From Dyadobacter psychrophilus (lineage in GTDB: Bacteria; Bacteroidota; Bacteroidia; Cytophagales; Spirosomataceae), in the NCBI RefSeq assembly GCF_900167945.1, contig NZ_FUZA01000003.1, forward strand, positions 434,001 to 498,000: a stretch of 64,000 nt of DNA, in the 5' to 3' direction. The position numbers and the translations under genes were made by a program. Positions 35,937-43,680 of the stretch are shown here, one piece after another (positions within the stretch are counted from its first letter, which is position 1; every line of letters starts with the position of its first letter). The notes below the pieces were generated by a model that ran no database searches, was not told the DNA's origin, and saw only the letters and a program-made list of their open reading frames with translations.

Positions 35937-36413
35937 ATGTATAATCCCGACGAAACGGATGCTAAAATCCTGCATTATCTGCAACAGGATGCTACCTTGA
36001 AAACAAGGGAATTATCAGAAAAGTTAAATCTGTCCTACACGCCTGTGTATGAAAGAGTAAGAAGGCTGGAAAAAGAGGGGATCATTAAGAAATACGTGGC
36101 GCTCGTTGACCGTGAGAAAGTCGGCAAGAAACTAATGGCTTTCTGCAACATTGCCTTGAAAGAACATTCTAAATCTATGGGAGAAAAATTTGTGAAAGCC
36201 GTTGTAGCGATGCCGGAAGTGATGGAATGCTTCAACATTTCCGGTGACTATGATTTTTTACTGAAAGTTGTGGTGGACGATATGTCTCAATATCAGCAGT
36301 TTTTAATGCAAAAACTGGGCTCTCTTGAAAACATCGGCAGCACGCATAGCTTGTTTGTAATGGGGGAAATCAAAAATTCTTCTGCACTGGAAATGCACGT
36401 CCAGAAAAAATAA
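35937..36413 (+). CDS. Lrp/AsnC-family transcriptional regulator
   Basis: A 158-residue regulator with an N-terminal winged helix-turn-helix (ETDAKILHYLQQDATLKTRELSEKL, then SYTPVYERVRRLEKEGII) and a C-terminal RAM/AsnC ligand domain (MAFCNIALKEH, NISGDYDFLLKVV). Such proteins bind amino acids and act on amino-acid genes. It is divergent from metH with 170-190 bases between, so it may regulate metH and itself. Start choice: ATG 35937 fits the promoter better than GTG 35916, which would add seven residues. Confidence 0.88.
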   Translation: MYNPDETDAKILHYLQQDATLKTRELSEKLNLSYTPVYERVRRLEKEGIIKKYVALVDREKVGKKLMAFCNIALKEHSKSMGEKFVKAVVAMPEVMECFNISGDYDFLLKVVVDDMSQYQQFLMQKLGSLENIGSTHSLFVMGEIKNSSALEMHVQKK

Positions 36414-36442
36414 ATACGGCACCGGAAATTCCAGGCCGTATT
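36413..36442 (+). terminator. Hairpin after the Lrp-type gene
   Basis: AATACGGC (36413-36420) pairs with GCCGTATT (36435-36442) around a 14-base loop, starting at the last base of the stop codon. No T-run follows at once, so termination is likely but not certain. Confidence 0.5.
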
Positions 36443-36689
36443 CCAACTCACCCCTAACAAAAATTTTTAATGTCTTTGAATGCAAGGGCATTCCTATAAC
36501 TATTTACGTCCATCACAAAGCAGCTGTTGCAAAATCAATCAAATTTCTGCCATATAAAAAGCCTTTAACGTTTTTTAAGACTGGTTTTGAGCGACTTGAA
36601 AATATAATCGTACATTTTTGCAACAGAATAACGGTGGTAACCGTAATCCTAATTAAGAATTCAATCCCTGACAATCTGATCCTCTAACT

Positions 36690-37304
36690 TTGCTCTTCGG
36701 AAGAAAAATATCTTTTAACGAGAACGACTTTGATACAGTCGTTGCTGCGTGCATTGCTGGCAATAACCAGGCGCAGAGACATCTTTATAAACAGTTTTTC
36801 GGCTATTCGAAAAGTATTTGTCTGCGCTACACATCCACAACCGAAGAAGCGGAAGAGGTGTTGAATGAGGGGTTTTTGAAGGTTTTTAATAATTTGGGAA
36901 AGTACGACTCCAATCATCCGTTCAAAGCCTGGCTGAGAACGATCATGGTGAACACGGCGATCAGTTATTATCGCAAGCATAAGAAGCACAGCGAAGATAT
37001 GATTTCCCTTGAAGACGCTCCTTATCCCAAATTTGACGAAGATATAATCGGGCAGATCACCGCAGATGAGATCCTGGAACTGATCCAGAAGATCAAGCCC
37101 GTTTACAAAAACGTGTTTTTACTATACGTTGTCGATGGTTATAACCATCGCGAAATAGCAGATTTGCTGCAAATAAACGAGGCAACCGTTCGCTCACACT
37201 ATGTTCGTGCAAGGGCACGTTTGCAGCATTTAATCAAACAATATTACCCAAATCTCTTCCCAAGTGATTGGGCTGTAAAGTCATTCAGAGGAAATGAAAA
37301 CTAA
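36690..37304 (+). CDS. ECF sigma factor
   Basis: A 204-residue sigma-70 of the extracytoplasmic-function type. Region 2 is seen in HLYKQFFGYSKSICLRYTSTTEEAEEVLNEGFLKVF and KAWLRTIMVNTAISYYRK. Region 4 is seen in VYKNVFLLYVVDGYNHREIADLLQINEATVRSHYVRARARL. It would direct RNA polymerase to an envelope-related regulon. The only normal start in frame is TTG 36690, which oddly lies inside TAACTTTG, a -7-like sequence. The next gene overlaps its end by 11 bases, so the two are coupled. Confidence 0.88.
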   Translation: MLFGRKISFNENDFDTVVAACIAGNNQAQRHLYKQFFGYSKSICLRYTSTTEEAEEVLNEGFLKVFNNLGKYDSNHPFKAWLRTIMVNTAISYYRKHKKHSEDMISLEDAPYPKFDEDIIGQITADEILELIQKIKPVYKNVFLLYVVDGYNHREIADLLQINEATVRSHYVRARARLQHLIKQYYPNLFPSDWAVKSFRGNEN

Positions 37305-38754
37305 TAAATTTGAGGATACTATACGCCGGAAATTAGAAAGTATTGAACCTGACTTTCAGGAGAAGGACTGGGCTAAAATGCAAAATTATATGCACGCCCA
37401 AAGCCCTCCGAGTTTCTGGCAACAACACAGTTCATGGATCGGGTACGCCGCCGCAGCTTCGGTTTCGACGGTGATGGCATTTATGTATGTGAACCAGCGG
37501 ACGCAAAACAACCATCTTACAGCTGATGTAAAGAAATTGCAGCATCAAATAGAGGCAATTAAGAATACGCCGACGCTGGCTCAAAAACCGGACACAGTAT
37601 ATTTGATTCAAAAAAGTGACGGTTCTGGTGAGCTGATGGCACTTTCCGAAGACGTTACTCCTCCTGGCATTGCACCGAATGAGTCCATAGCAAGACGGAA
37701 AATCATTGTTAGTGAAAAAATTACCAGATCTGCTCCGCCAAAAACGACTGTTGCTCCGACACCAACGAAAGCTTTCTCCACGAATGATCAGCTTGCAGAA
37801 AACGCTGACCAACCGGTTTTGAACACCGTTGTACCATCTGCAAACTCATTCCAGGCTAATGGTAGAGGTGGTTCAGGCATTGTCATCAACAGTAGCAATT
37901 ACAGTCAAAACAATGCTGGTGCAGAACGTTTTGCGATGCCGGCTGACATTGAGTTGAATTTACAGCGGCCGGTTGATGTGAAAAACAGCAATTTTGGCGT
38001 GAATAAGATGAAATACAATCTCGCAAGCCGTATTTCAAAACGTCATTATCAGCAAGCAATGCTGGCTTCGACCATGCAGAAACCTATTTTACCAGTCTCT
38101 GAAAAGAAAACCGAGCAGGTTGCCCAGACTGAAACTGTCATTCCGAAACGGAACCTGAAAGTGCCTTACCGTTTCGGTGTGGGCATTGCTACGGATGGCG
38201 TTGGTAAAACCAAAAGCATAACGGGAGAAGTTTTAATCGCCAAGAAGTTCTCAATTTCGGCAGGCATAAGCTGGCTGAAAGTGAAGCCGATGGAGTTTTT
38301 CAATGAAAAATTGTTCAGAGAGAAAAACCGGCGTGACTTCAAGGGAACACATCCCGGTGAGATTCCGCTGGCATTCCAGGTTTATAACATTAAGGTCGAT
38401 CCTACGGTCGTTCAAATTCCCCTAACAGTTGCGTTCAGGAACAATATAAAAGATAACTGGGCCTATTATGCGGGTGCAGGCACCAATATTACCGTATCGG
38501 CGAAGGAAAAAATCTCGTTCGACTGCAAAGCGCCTAATTTCGAATATTTCAGCCAGCGTTTCGAAGCAAAATCCGATGTCCCAATGATCAATTCGGTCAA
38601 TTTTACAATGGGCCTTGAAAAAACCTGGTATCCGATCGTGGTGCAGGCCGAGGGATATTTATACACTTACTTCAACCAGCTCACACCGATGAGCCAGTCT
38701 GCCGGTCCTGGCGTTAAAGTTAAGCTGATGTATCAGATAGGAGGAAAAATGTAA
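37294..38754 (+). CDS. Membrane-anchored partner of the ECF sigma factor, unknown family
   Basis: A 486-residue protein that I do not recognise as a named family. The N-terminal ~45 residues (FEDTIRRKLESIEPDFQEKDWAKM) look like a cytoplasmic sigma-binding segment. One hydrophobic span follows (about residues 49-66), a short coiled-coil-like stretch, then a long Pro/Thr/Asn-rich linker. From about residue 285 a beta-rich domain begins (VPYRFGVGIATDG, AKKFSISAGISWLKV) and ends VKLMYQIGGKM, resembling an outer-membrane barrel. It overlaps the sigma gene by 11 bases, so an anti-sigma role is inferred. A barrel attached to an inner-membrane anchor is odd. Confidence 0.65.
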   Translation: MKTNKFEDTIRRKLESIEPDFQEKDWAKMQNYMHAQSPPSFWQQHSSWIGYAAAASVSTVMAFMYVNQRTQNNHLTADVKKLQHQIEAIKNTPTLAQKPDTVYLIQKSDGSGELMALSEDVTPPGIAPNESIARRKIIVSEKITRSAPPKTTVAPTPTKAFSTNDQLAENADQPVLNTVVPSANSFQANGRGGSGIVINSSNYSQNNAGAERFAMPADIELNLQRPVDVKNSNFGVNKMKYNLASRISKRHYQQAMLASTMQKPILPVSEKKTEQVAQTETVIPKRNLKVPYRFGVGIATDGVGKTKSITGEVLIAKKFSISAGISWLKVKPMEFFNEKLFREKNRRDFKGTHPGEIPLAFQVYNIKVDPTVVQIPLTVAFRNNIKDNWAYYAGAGTNITVSAKEKISFDCKAPNFEYFSQRFEAKSDVPMINSVNFTMGLEKTWYPIVVQAEGYLYTYFNQLTPMSQSAGPGVKVKLMYQIGGKM

Positions 38755-38767
38755 ATAGCCAGTCCCA

Positions 38768-38815
38768 ACTTTCAGGAATAATAAGTAGAATGTTGTTCCT
38801 GAAAGTCCTATTTTT
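38768..38815 (+). terminator. Terminator of the sigma operon
   Basis: ACTTTCAGGAA (38768-38778) pairs perfectly with TTCCTGAAAGT (38796-38806), an 11-bp stem, followed by CCTATTTTTGG. The tail also contains TATTTTTG (38809-38816), which could serve as a -7 element for the next gene. Confidence 0.85.
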
Positions 38816-38848
38816 GGTTTTTATTTACTCCCCTACTTCACATAGCTT

Positions 38849-39760
38849 TTGAAATTCGCTGCAATAGATATTGGATCCAATGGTGCCCGCATGCAAATAT
38901 CGTCGGTACTGCATGACGAGGGAATTTCCCGTTTTAAGAAGGTTGAATATGTTCGTTTTCCGCTAAGGCTTGGTCATGACGTTTTCACAGAAGGCCGGAT
39001 AAGTCCCAACAGCGAGGACCGGATGATGAAGCTGATGCTCGCCTACCAGCTGCTGATGGAACTGCACGAGGTGGACGATTATATGGCTTGTTCAACCTCC
39101 GCCATGCGTGAAGCTGACAATGGTTATGAGGTGCGCGAGCACATTCAACAGCGCACCGGCATCCACATTCAGATCATTGACGGCCAGAAAGAAGCGGAAC
39201 TGGTTAATAATGTTGTTGTGAAATCGCTAAGCGAAGGCCAGTATATTCACATTGATGTAGGTGGCGGCAGCACGGAGCTGAATGTGTATAAGGACAGGCA
39301 AAAAATCGCCGCCAAATCGTTCAAACTGGGTTCAGTAAGGCTTTTGGAAGGAAAAGAATCTAAAAATTCATGGCTGAAAATTAAGGAATGGATCAATCAG
39401 TATGTGGATTATTCCTTGCCTATCGAAGCCGTTGGAACGGGTGGTAACATTAACAAGCTCTTTGACTTATCTTCCAAATTATCCGAAAGCTCCACTAGTC
39501 TGGACGAGATCGAAAGAATGCGCGACTACATTGCTTCTTTTACGCTGGAAGAGCGGATCAATAAACTGCAACTTAACCCAGACAGGGCAGACGTAATTGT
39601 ACCAGCAGGCGACATTTACACCTCTGCAATGAAATGGGCAGGTGCCAGCGTGATCCACGTGCCTGATGTGGGCTTGAAAGACGGAATGCTGCAACTGCTT
39701 TATGATCGGGCATGCCGCAAAAAAAAGCCCGAGGTTAAGCCCGGGCCTTTGTCAGCGTAA
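38849..39760 (+). CDS. Ppx/GppA-family phosphatase
   Basis: A 303-residue ASKHA-fold phosphatase. Landmarks are AIDIGSNGARM (first phosphate loop, residues 4-14), STSAMREADNG, and HIDVGGGSTELNVY (second phosphate loop). Such enzymes split polyphosphate or pppGpp; this short form lacks the C-terminal HD-like domain of E. coli Ppx. The start is TTG at 38849, the only one that keeps the phosphate loop near the N-terminus. Its last codons hold a hairpin that serves the convergent operon. Confidence 0.85.
   Translation: MKFAAIDIGSNGARMQISSVLHDEGISRFKKVEYVRFPLRLGHDVFTEGRISPNSEDRMMKLMLAYQLLMELHEVDDYMACSTSAMREADNGYEVREHIQQRTGIHIQIIDGQKEAELVNNVVVKSLSEGQYIHIDVGGGSTELNVYKDRQKIAAKSFKLGSVRLLEGKESKNSWLKIKEWINQYVDYSLPIEAVGTGGNINKLFDLSSKLSESSTSLDEIERMRDYIASFTLEERINKLQLNPDRADVIVPAGDIYTSAMKWAGASVIHVPDVGLKDGMLQLLYDRACRKKKPEVKPGPLSA
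39721..39746 (-). terminator. Terminator of the carbamoyltransferase cluster, inside the ppx 3' end
   Basis: On the minus strand GCCCG (39746-39742) pairs with CGGGC (39731-39727) and is followed by six T (39726-39721). The whole element lies in the last coding bases of the convergent Ppx/GppA gene, so one sequence serves as codons and as terminator. Confidence 0.7.
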
Positions 39761-39771
39761 TATTTTAAAGG

Positions 39772-40140
39772 TTACCAAACCTGTTCAAGGTCCTTCGCGG
39801 AATATTTGTGGTTTCTCTCAACGAAAACGGAGTCTTTGGCTTCGCGCTTCAATGCTAACGGGTTTTTCTTGCCCAATTTGGCGATAGCAGCAACCGGAAA
39901 AAGAATCACAAAGAATACAAGCGACAACAGGATCCTCCCGTTTATTGCACCCAAAATTTCCGCAATCTTGTACCAGCCTTTCACGATCAGGTCTCCTGCT
40001 GCTGGAATTGCAATGCTCAACACGCCAATAACAGCCGCTGCGATAAGGAAATAAGGATATTGTGATTTGAAAATAAAATACAGAACCACTAAACCGGTAA
40101 CGATGACCAATTGTGCTTTGGCCTTATCTGATTCACTCAT
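39772..40140 (-). CDS. SxtJ-family membrane protein
   Basis: A 122-residue protein with two long hydrophobic stretches in the first 65 residues (LVIVTGLVVLYFIF..YFLIAAAVIGVLSIAIPA) and a third (ILLSLVFFVILFPVAAIAKL), then a basic/aromatic tail ending KYSAKDLEQVW. This matches the SxtJ-type small membrane proteins found beside carbamoyltransferases. Function is unknown; it may anchor or help the carbamoyltransferase at the membrane. It is the last gene of the cluster, 78 bases after the DUF5989 gene. Confidence 0.75.
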   Translation of the reverse strand: MSESDKAKAQLVIVTGLVVLYFIFKSQYPYFLIAAAVIGVLSIAIPAAGDLIVKGWYKIAEILGAINGRILLSLVFFVILFPVAAIAKLGKKNPLALKREAKDSVFVERNHKYSAKDLEQVW

Positions 40141-40218
40141 TTTGAATATTGGGGATAATTAAATGCAGTGGCTTTTGAAACCACTGCATATCTGAAAAAG
40201 TCTAATCGATCGGGTAAA

Positions 40219-40368
40219 CTAGAATAGGGTGTAAATAAACGGAGCAACCGCTGAACCTCCACCGATAACAATCAGAACACCGATAAGTAGTAAAACGACA
40301 ATCACAGGAGCCAACCACCATTTCTTACGCTCCTTCATAAAGGCAAACAAGTCTGTCAAAAAATCCAT
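40219..40368 (-). CDS. DUF5989 small membrane protein (49 residues)
   Basis: A 49-residue ORF running from ATG (40368) to TAG. The N-terminus MDFLTDLFAFMKERKKWW is followed by one hydrophobic span (LAPVIVVLLLIGVLIVIGGG) and ends SAVAPFIYTLF. Length and pattern fit DUF5989 proteins, which commonly lie next to carbamoyltransferase and SxtJ genes. It lies 73 bases after the SGNH gene and 78 before the SxtJ gene, in the same direction. Role unknown, possibly a membrane adaptor of the same modification machinery. Confidence 0.8.
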   Translation of the reverse strand: MDFLTDLFAFMKERKKWWLAPVIVVLLLIGVLIVIGGGSAVAPFIYTLF

Positions 40369-40441
40369 TTCTTTTGTTGTTTTTTATTTCAAAGATAAAT
40401 ATTTCAATATTTTTTTAAACTATATTCCAATTATATTATTG

Positions 40442-41563
40442 TTAAGGCTTCTTCATGGCTTCTGTAAGCCTGTCGGCAATGAGCTTGTTTAATGTAGCGC
40501 TGCCGTGCCCATCGTTTTTGCCAACAACGCGTTCCTTTTCCGGAATTTTCAAAACACCATCATTTATGCCCACAACGGTTACGCCTTTTGATCGCAAATA
40601 ATCTTCAACAGGCTTGGTATAACCTGCACTTTTATCCACCTGGAATAGAAAGGGAATGAAAACTGCATACATTTTAGCGCCAGTGCTATCGCGGTAATCG
40701 ATCATTTTTGAAAGATCTCTCAGATGCGCATTGAGCACTGTTGTGTCGGTGTAAGCGGTTTGAACGAACTTCTCAAATGTGCTGAAACCTGTGTGCGGCA
40801 ATTGCCAGTAAATGAAGTTGGGCAGATAAAAACGCTTTACCAATGTTGCCATCGGGCCTTTCAAGTCAGCATAAGGTTCTGCTCCTGACAGAGAAAGTCC
40901 TTTTTCGCGACCTACCTTTTCGATGTCATTGGGGAAATATTCGAGAACAATGACATCCGGTTTCACCGGAAATTCTTCAAGTCTTTTCGCTTCGTCACGC
41001 GTATCGGCACCAGACATTCCCAAATTGTAAACAGAATGTTTGTCGGCTCCCAGTGAAGCTTCCAATTGATTCGAAAACCGTTCATTCACATCTTTCAAAC
41101 CATGACCCGCTGCGAATGAATCGCCAATAACCAGGATCTGCTTTTTACCTTGCTCTTCTTTGATTTCCTTATCGTGGTAACCCAGTGAATTGATTGGTTT
41201 CCAATATTTTTCCCACCAAATCTGCGAAGCTTTGGAAAGCACGCCCTCGTGGCTTTGAGGGATGTACATGAAAATAATTTCAAGGAAAATAAGCGTTACG
41301 ATCAGCGGAACAGTGATTGTGACAATGTTAGCCAAAATCCCTTTCGCTTTGCTTTTGACAACGCCGTAATAGAAGATCCTGAGTATTTCAATGACAAAAA
41401 GAAACCAGAAGGCAAACTTCGCAAGCCGGACATACCAGCTGTCTGCTTGCGGAAATCCTGGATAATCAAATTTGATCTCGAACTTATCGGGATAAAACAG
41501 GAATATGAATAATAAGCCAAGAAATAAAATGCGAATTACGCTTGTAACTATTTTAGAAGTCAT
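40442..41563 (-). CDS. Membrane-anchored SGNH-type hydrolase/acyltransferase
   Basis: A 373-residue protein with three hydrophobic spans in the first ~100 residues and a periplasmic SGNH domain. Block I is VIGDSFAAGHGLKD (nucleophile Ser), later MSGADTRDE, and block V is NDGHGSATLN (Asp/His pair). Such proteins add or remove O-acetyl groups on glycans, but here a role in processing the carbamoylated product is inferred from position. It lies 28 bases downstream of the carbamoyltransferase gene. Confidence 0.8.
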   Translation of the reverse strand: MTSKIVTSVIRILFLGLLFIFLFYPDKFEIKFDYPGFPQADSWYVRLAKFAFWFLFVIEILRIFYYGVVKSKAKGILANIVTITVPLIVTLIFLEIIFMYIPQSHEGVLSKASQIWWEKYWKPINSLGYHDKEIKEEQGKKQILVIGDSFAAGHGLKDVNERFSNQLEASLGADKHSVYNLGMSGADTRDEAKRLEEFPVKPDVIVLEYFPNDIEKVGREKGLSLSGAEPYADLKGPMATLVKRFYLPNFIYWQLPHTGFSTFEKFVQTAYTDTTVLNAHLRDLSKMIDYRDSTGAKMYAVFIPFLFQVDKSAGYTKPVEDYLRSKGVTVVGINDGVLKIPEKERVVGKNDGHGSATLNKLIADRLTEAMKKP

Positions 41564-41591
41564 TTGTGTATGTTACTGATATTCAGGGCTA

Positions 41592-43454
41592 TTAATCCAG
41601 AACGAATTCTTCTTTCCAGTTGTCCTTTTCAAGCCATTCCGGCTGTTGTCTTTTGTCAAAAATGAAGTTACCAACCACGAGATAATCCATTTCTGTACGC
41701 ATGAAACAGCGGTAAGCATCATTTGGCGTGCAAACGATCGGTTCTCCGCGAACGTTGAAACTGGTGTTCACGATAACCGCATAGCCTGTAAGCGCCTTGA
41801 AAGAATCGATGAGCTCGTAATAACGCGGGTTGGTTTCCTTGTGAACCGTCTGGATACGCGCCGAATAGTCAATGTGCGTAATCGAAGGAAGATCTGAACG
41901 CTCGAAATAAAGCTTTTCACGCAGGTCCATTGCTCCGTAATTGGCAGGAACAGGTTTGCGCCTTGCTTCTGCAACCGGGTGTACGAGCAGCATATAAGGG
42001 GAAATGCCATCGTAATCAAAGTACTCAGCGCAATCCTCGGCCAAAACAGATGGTGCAAATGGCCTGAACGACTCGCGGTATTTGATTTTCAGGTTCAGTT
42101 TTTTCTGCATTTCGGCATTTCGGGGATCTCCCAAAATGCTTCTTCCGCCCAATGCGCGCGGCCCGAATTCCATCCTCCCCTGAATCCAGCCCACGACATT
42201 CCCTTCGGAAAGCAATTTGGCTGCGTCAACGGAAAGGTCTTTGAAATTCTCGTAGTGCGTGTAAACCGCTTTGTATTTTTTGGCGGTTAATGCCACATCG
42301 AGATCGGAGAATGTTGGCCCAAGATAAGAACCTCTCATGGCATCTGCCTTCCAGGTGATCTTTCTTTCCTGACCGAAGAAAATATGATATGCAGCTTGTG
42401 CAGCACCTAATGCACCGCCGGCATCGCCAGCAGCTGGCTGTATAAAAATATCCTTAAAAATATTGGCTTTCTGCAACTTACCATTCGAAACGCAGTTCAA
42501 TGCAACACCGCCAGCCATACATAAGTAATCTGCGCCAGTAAGGCGTTTTGCCTCTTTTGCCATTCGGATCACTGCTTCTTCTGTGATGTTTTGAATGGCG
42601 AGCCCGAGGTTGCAATGTACAGGTTCAAGAGCGTCTTCCGGTCTTCTGGTTTTAAAACCGAAAAGCGCTTCCCATTTATCTTCATTAACCATTTTCAGAC
42701 CGGTAGCGTAATCAAAGTAGTCCTGATTCAGCCAAACGGAACCGTCTTCTTTCAATTCAATGAGATCTTTGAGAATAATTTCCTCGTATTTTTTAATATC
42801 AGGAGAAGTCGGGTTGCCGTAAGGGGCCAATCCCATTAATTTATACTCTCCTGAATTAACCCGGAATCCAAGAAAATAAGTGAATGCAGAGTATAAAAGC
42901 CCTAATGAATGCGGGAATCTCAGTTCTTTTAAAATGCTGATATCCTTTCCTTCTCCCAAACAAATGGAAGCGGTCGCCCATTCACCAACGCCATCAATGG
43001 TAAGAATGGCCGATTTTTCAAATGGTGAAGGATAATAGGCACTTGCCGCGTGCGACAGGTGATGTTCAGGGAATAGAAGCTTTACTTTTTTCTTTTTATC
43101 ATAACCCAATTTCACCAGCTCTTCGTTGATCAGACGCTTTAAAAACATCTTTTCTTTGATCCAGACCGGCATTGCAGTTAAGAATGACCTCACTCCTTTC
43201 GGTGCGAAGGCATAATAAGTTTCGAGAAGTCTTTCGAATTTCAGAAGTGGTTTGTCGTAGAAAACGATCGCGTCCAGTTCATTTAGGGTTAATCCGCCAT
43301 ATTCCAGGCAAAATCTTACGGCTTCGGAAGGGAAACCCGGATCGTGTTTTTTTCGGGTAAAGCGCTCTTCCTGCGCCGCTGCAACAATTTCTCCATTATC
43401 AATAAGGGCCGCTGCCGAGTCATGATAAAAAGCTGAAATACCTAGAATTTTCAT
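41592..43454 (-). CDS. NodU/CmcH-family O-carbamoyltransferase
   Basis: A 620-residue carbamoyltransferase that uses carbamoyl phosphate and ATP to put a carbamoyl group on a hydroxyl, typically of a sugar. The N-terminal Kae1-like domain has GISAFYHDSAAALID, AAQEERFTRKKHD and HHLSHAASAYYPSPF (metal/ATP site). The C-terminal domain has QGRMEFGPRALGGRSILGDPR and RESFRPFAPSVL. It is the core of a cluster with SGNH, DUF5989 and SxtJ genes, which points to carbamoylation of a surface glycan or lipid rather than an antibiotic. Confidence 0.93.
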   Translation of the reverse strand: MKILGISAFYHDSAAALIDNGEIVAAAQEERFTRKKHDPGFPSEAVRFCLEYGGLTLNELDAIVFYDKPLLKFERLLETYYAFAPKGVRSFLTAMPVWIKEKMFLKRLINEELVKLGYDKKKKVKLLFPEHHLSHAASAYYPSPFEKSAILTIDGVGEWATASICLGEGKDISILKELRFPHSLGLLYSAFTYFLGFRVNSGEYKLMGLAPYGNPTSPDIKKYEEIILKDLIELKEDGSVWLNQDYFDYATGLKMVNEDKWEALFGFKTRRPEDALEPVHCNLGLAIQNITEEAVIRMAKEAKRLTGADYLCMAGGVALNCVSNGKLQKANIFKDIFIQPAAGDAGGALGAAQAAYHIFFGQERKITWKADAMRGSYLGPTFSDLDVALTAKKYKAVYTHYENFKDLSVDAAKLLSEGNVVGWIQGRMEFGPRALGGRSILGDPRNAEMQKKLNLKIKYRESFRPFAPSVLAEDCAEYFDYDGISPYMLLVHPVAEARRKPVPANYGAMDLREKLYFERSDLPSITHIDYSARIQTVHKETNPRYYELIDSFKALTGYAVIVNTSFNVRGEPIVCTPNDAYRCFMRTEMDYLVVGNFIFDKRQQPEWLEKDNWKEEFVLD

Positions 43455-43602
43455 TTACCTAATTAATAATTTACCACTACGAACGCTTCCGGAGACATTT
43501 AAACCAGATGGCAATAGTGTGTTTTCCTGAACAAAACCTTTTATATTTTTGATTATCAATATCTTACAGAAAACCAATTGCACTATACCCTTAAATTGAC
43601 GA

Positions 43603-43610
43603 CAAAGCTA
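43603..43610 (-). promoter_or_regulatory. -7 element TAGCTTTG for the carbamoyltransferase operon
   Basis: The minus strand reads TAGCTTTG, a full TAnnTTTG match, in the 226-base gap upstream of the carbamoyltransferase gene. The nearest TTG is 13 bases upstream, closer than usual. The leader would be about 143 bases. The gap also separates this operon from the tandem SGNH genes. Confidence 0.5.
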
Positions 43611-43680
43611 GCAAAAGTTGACACAAGTTAGGTATTATACATATTTACAAAAAAGAGAACAATCCAGCGGTCTTATGATT

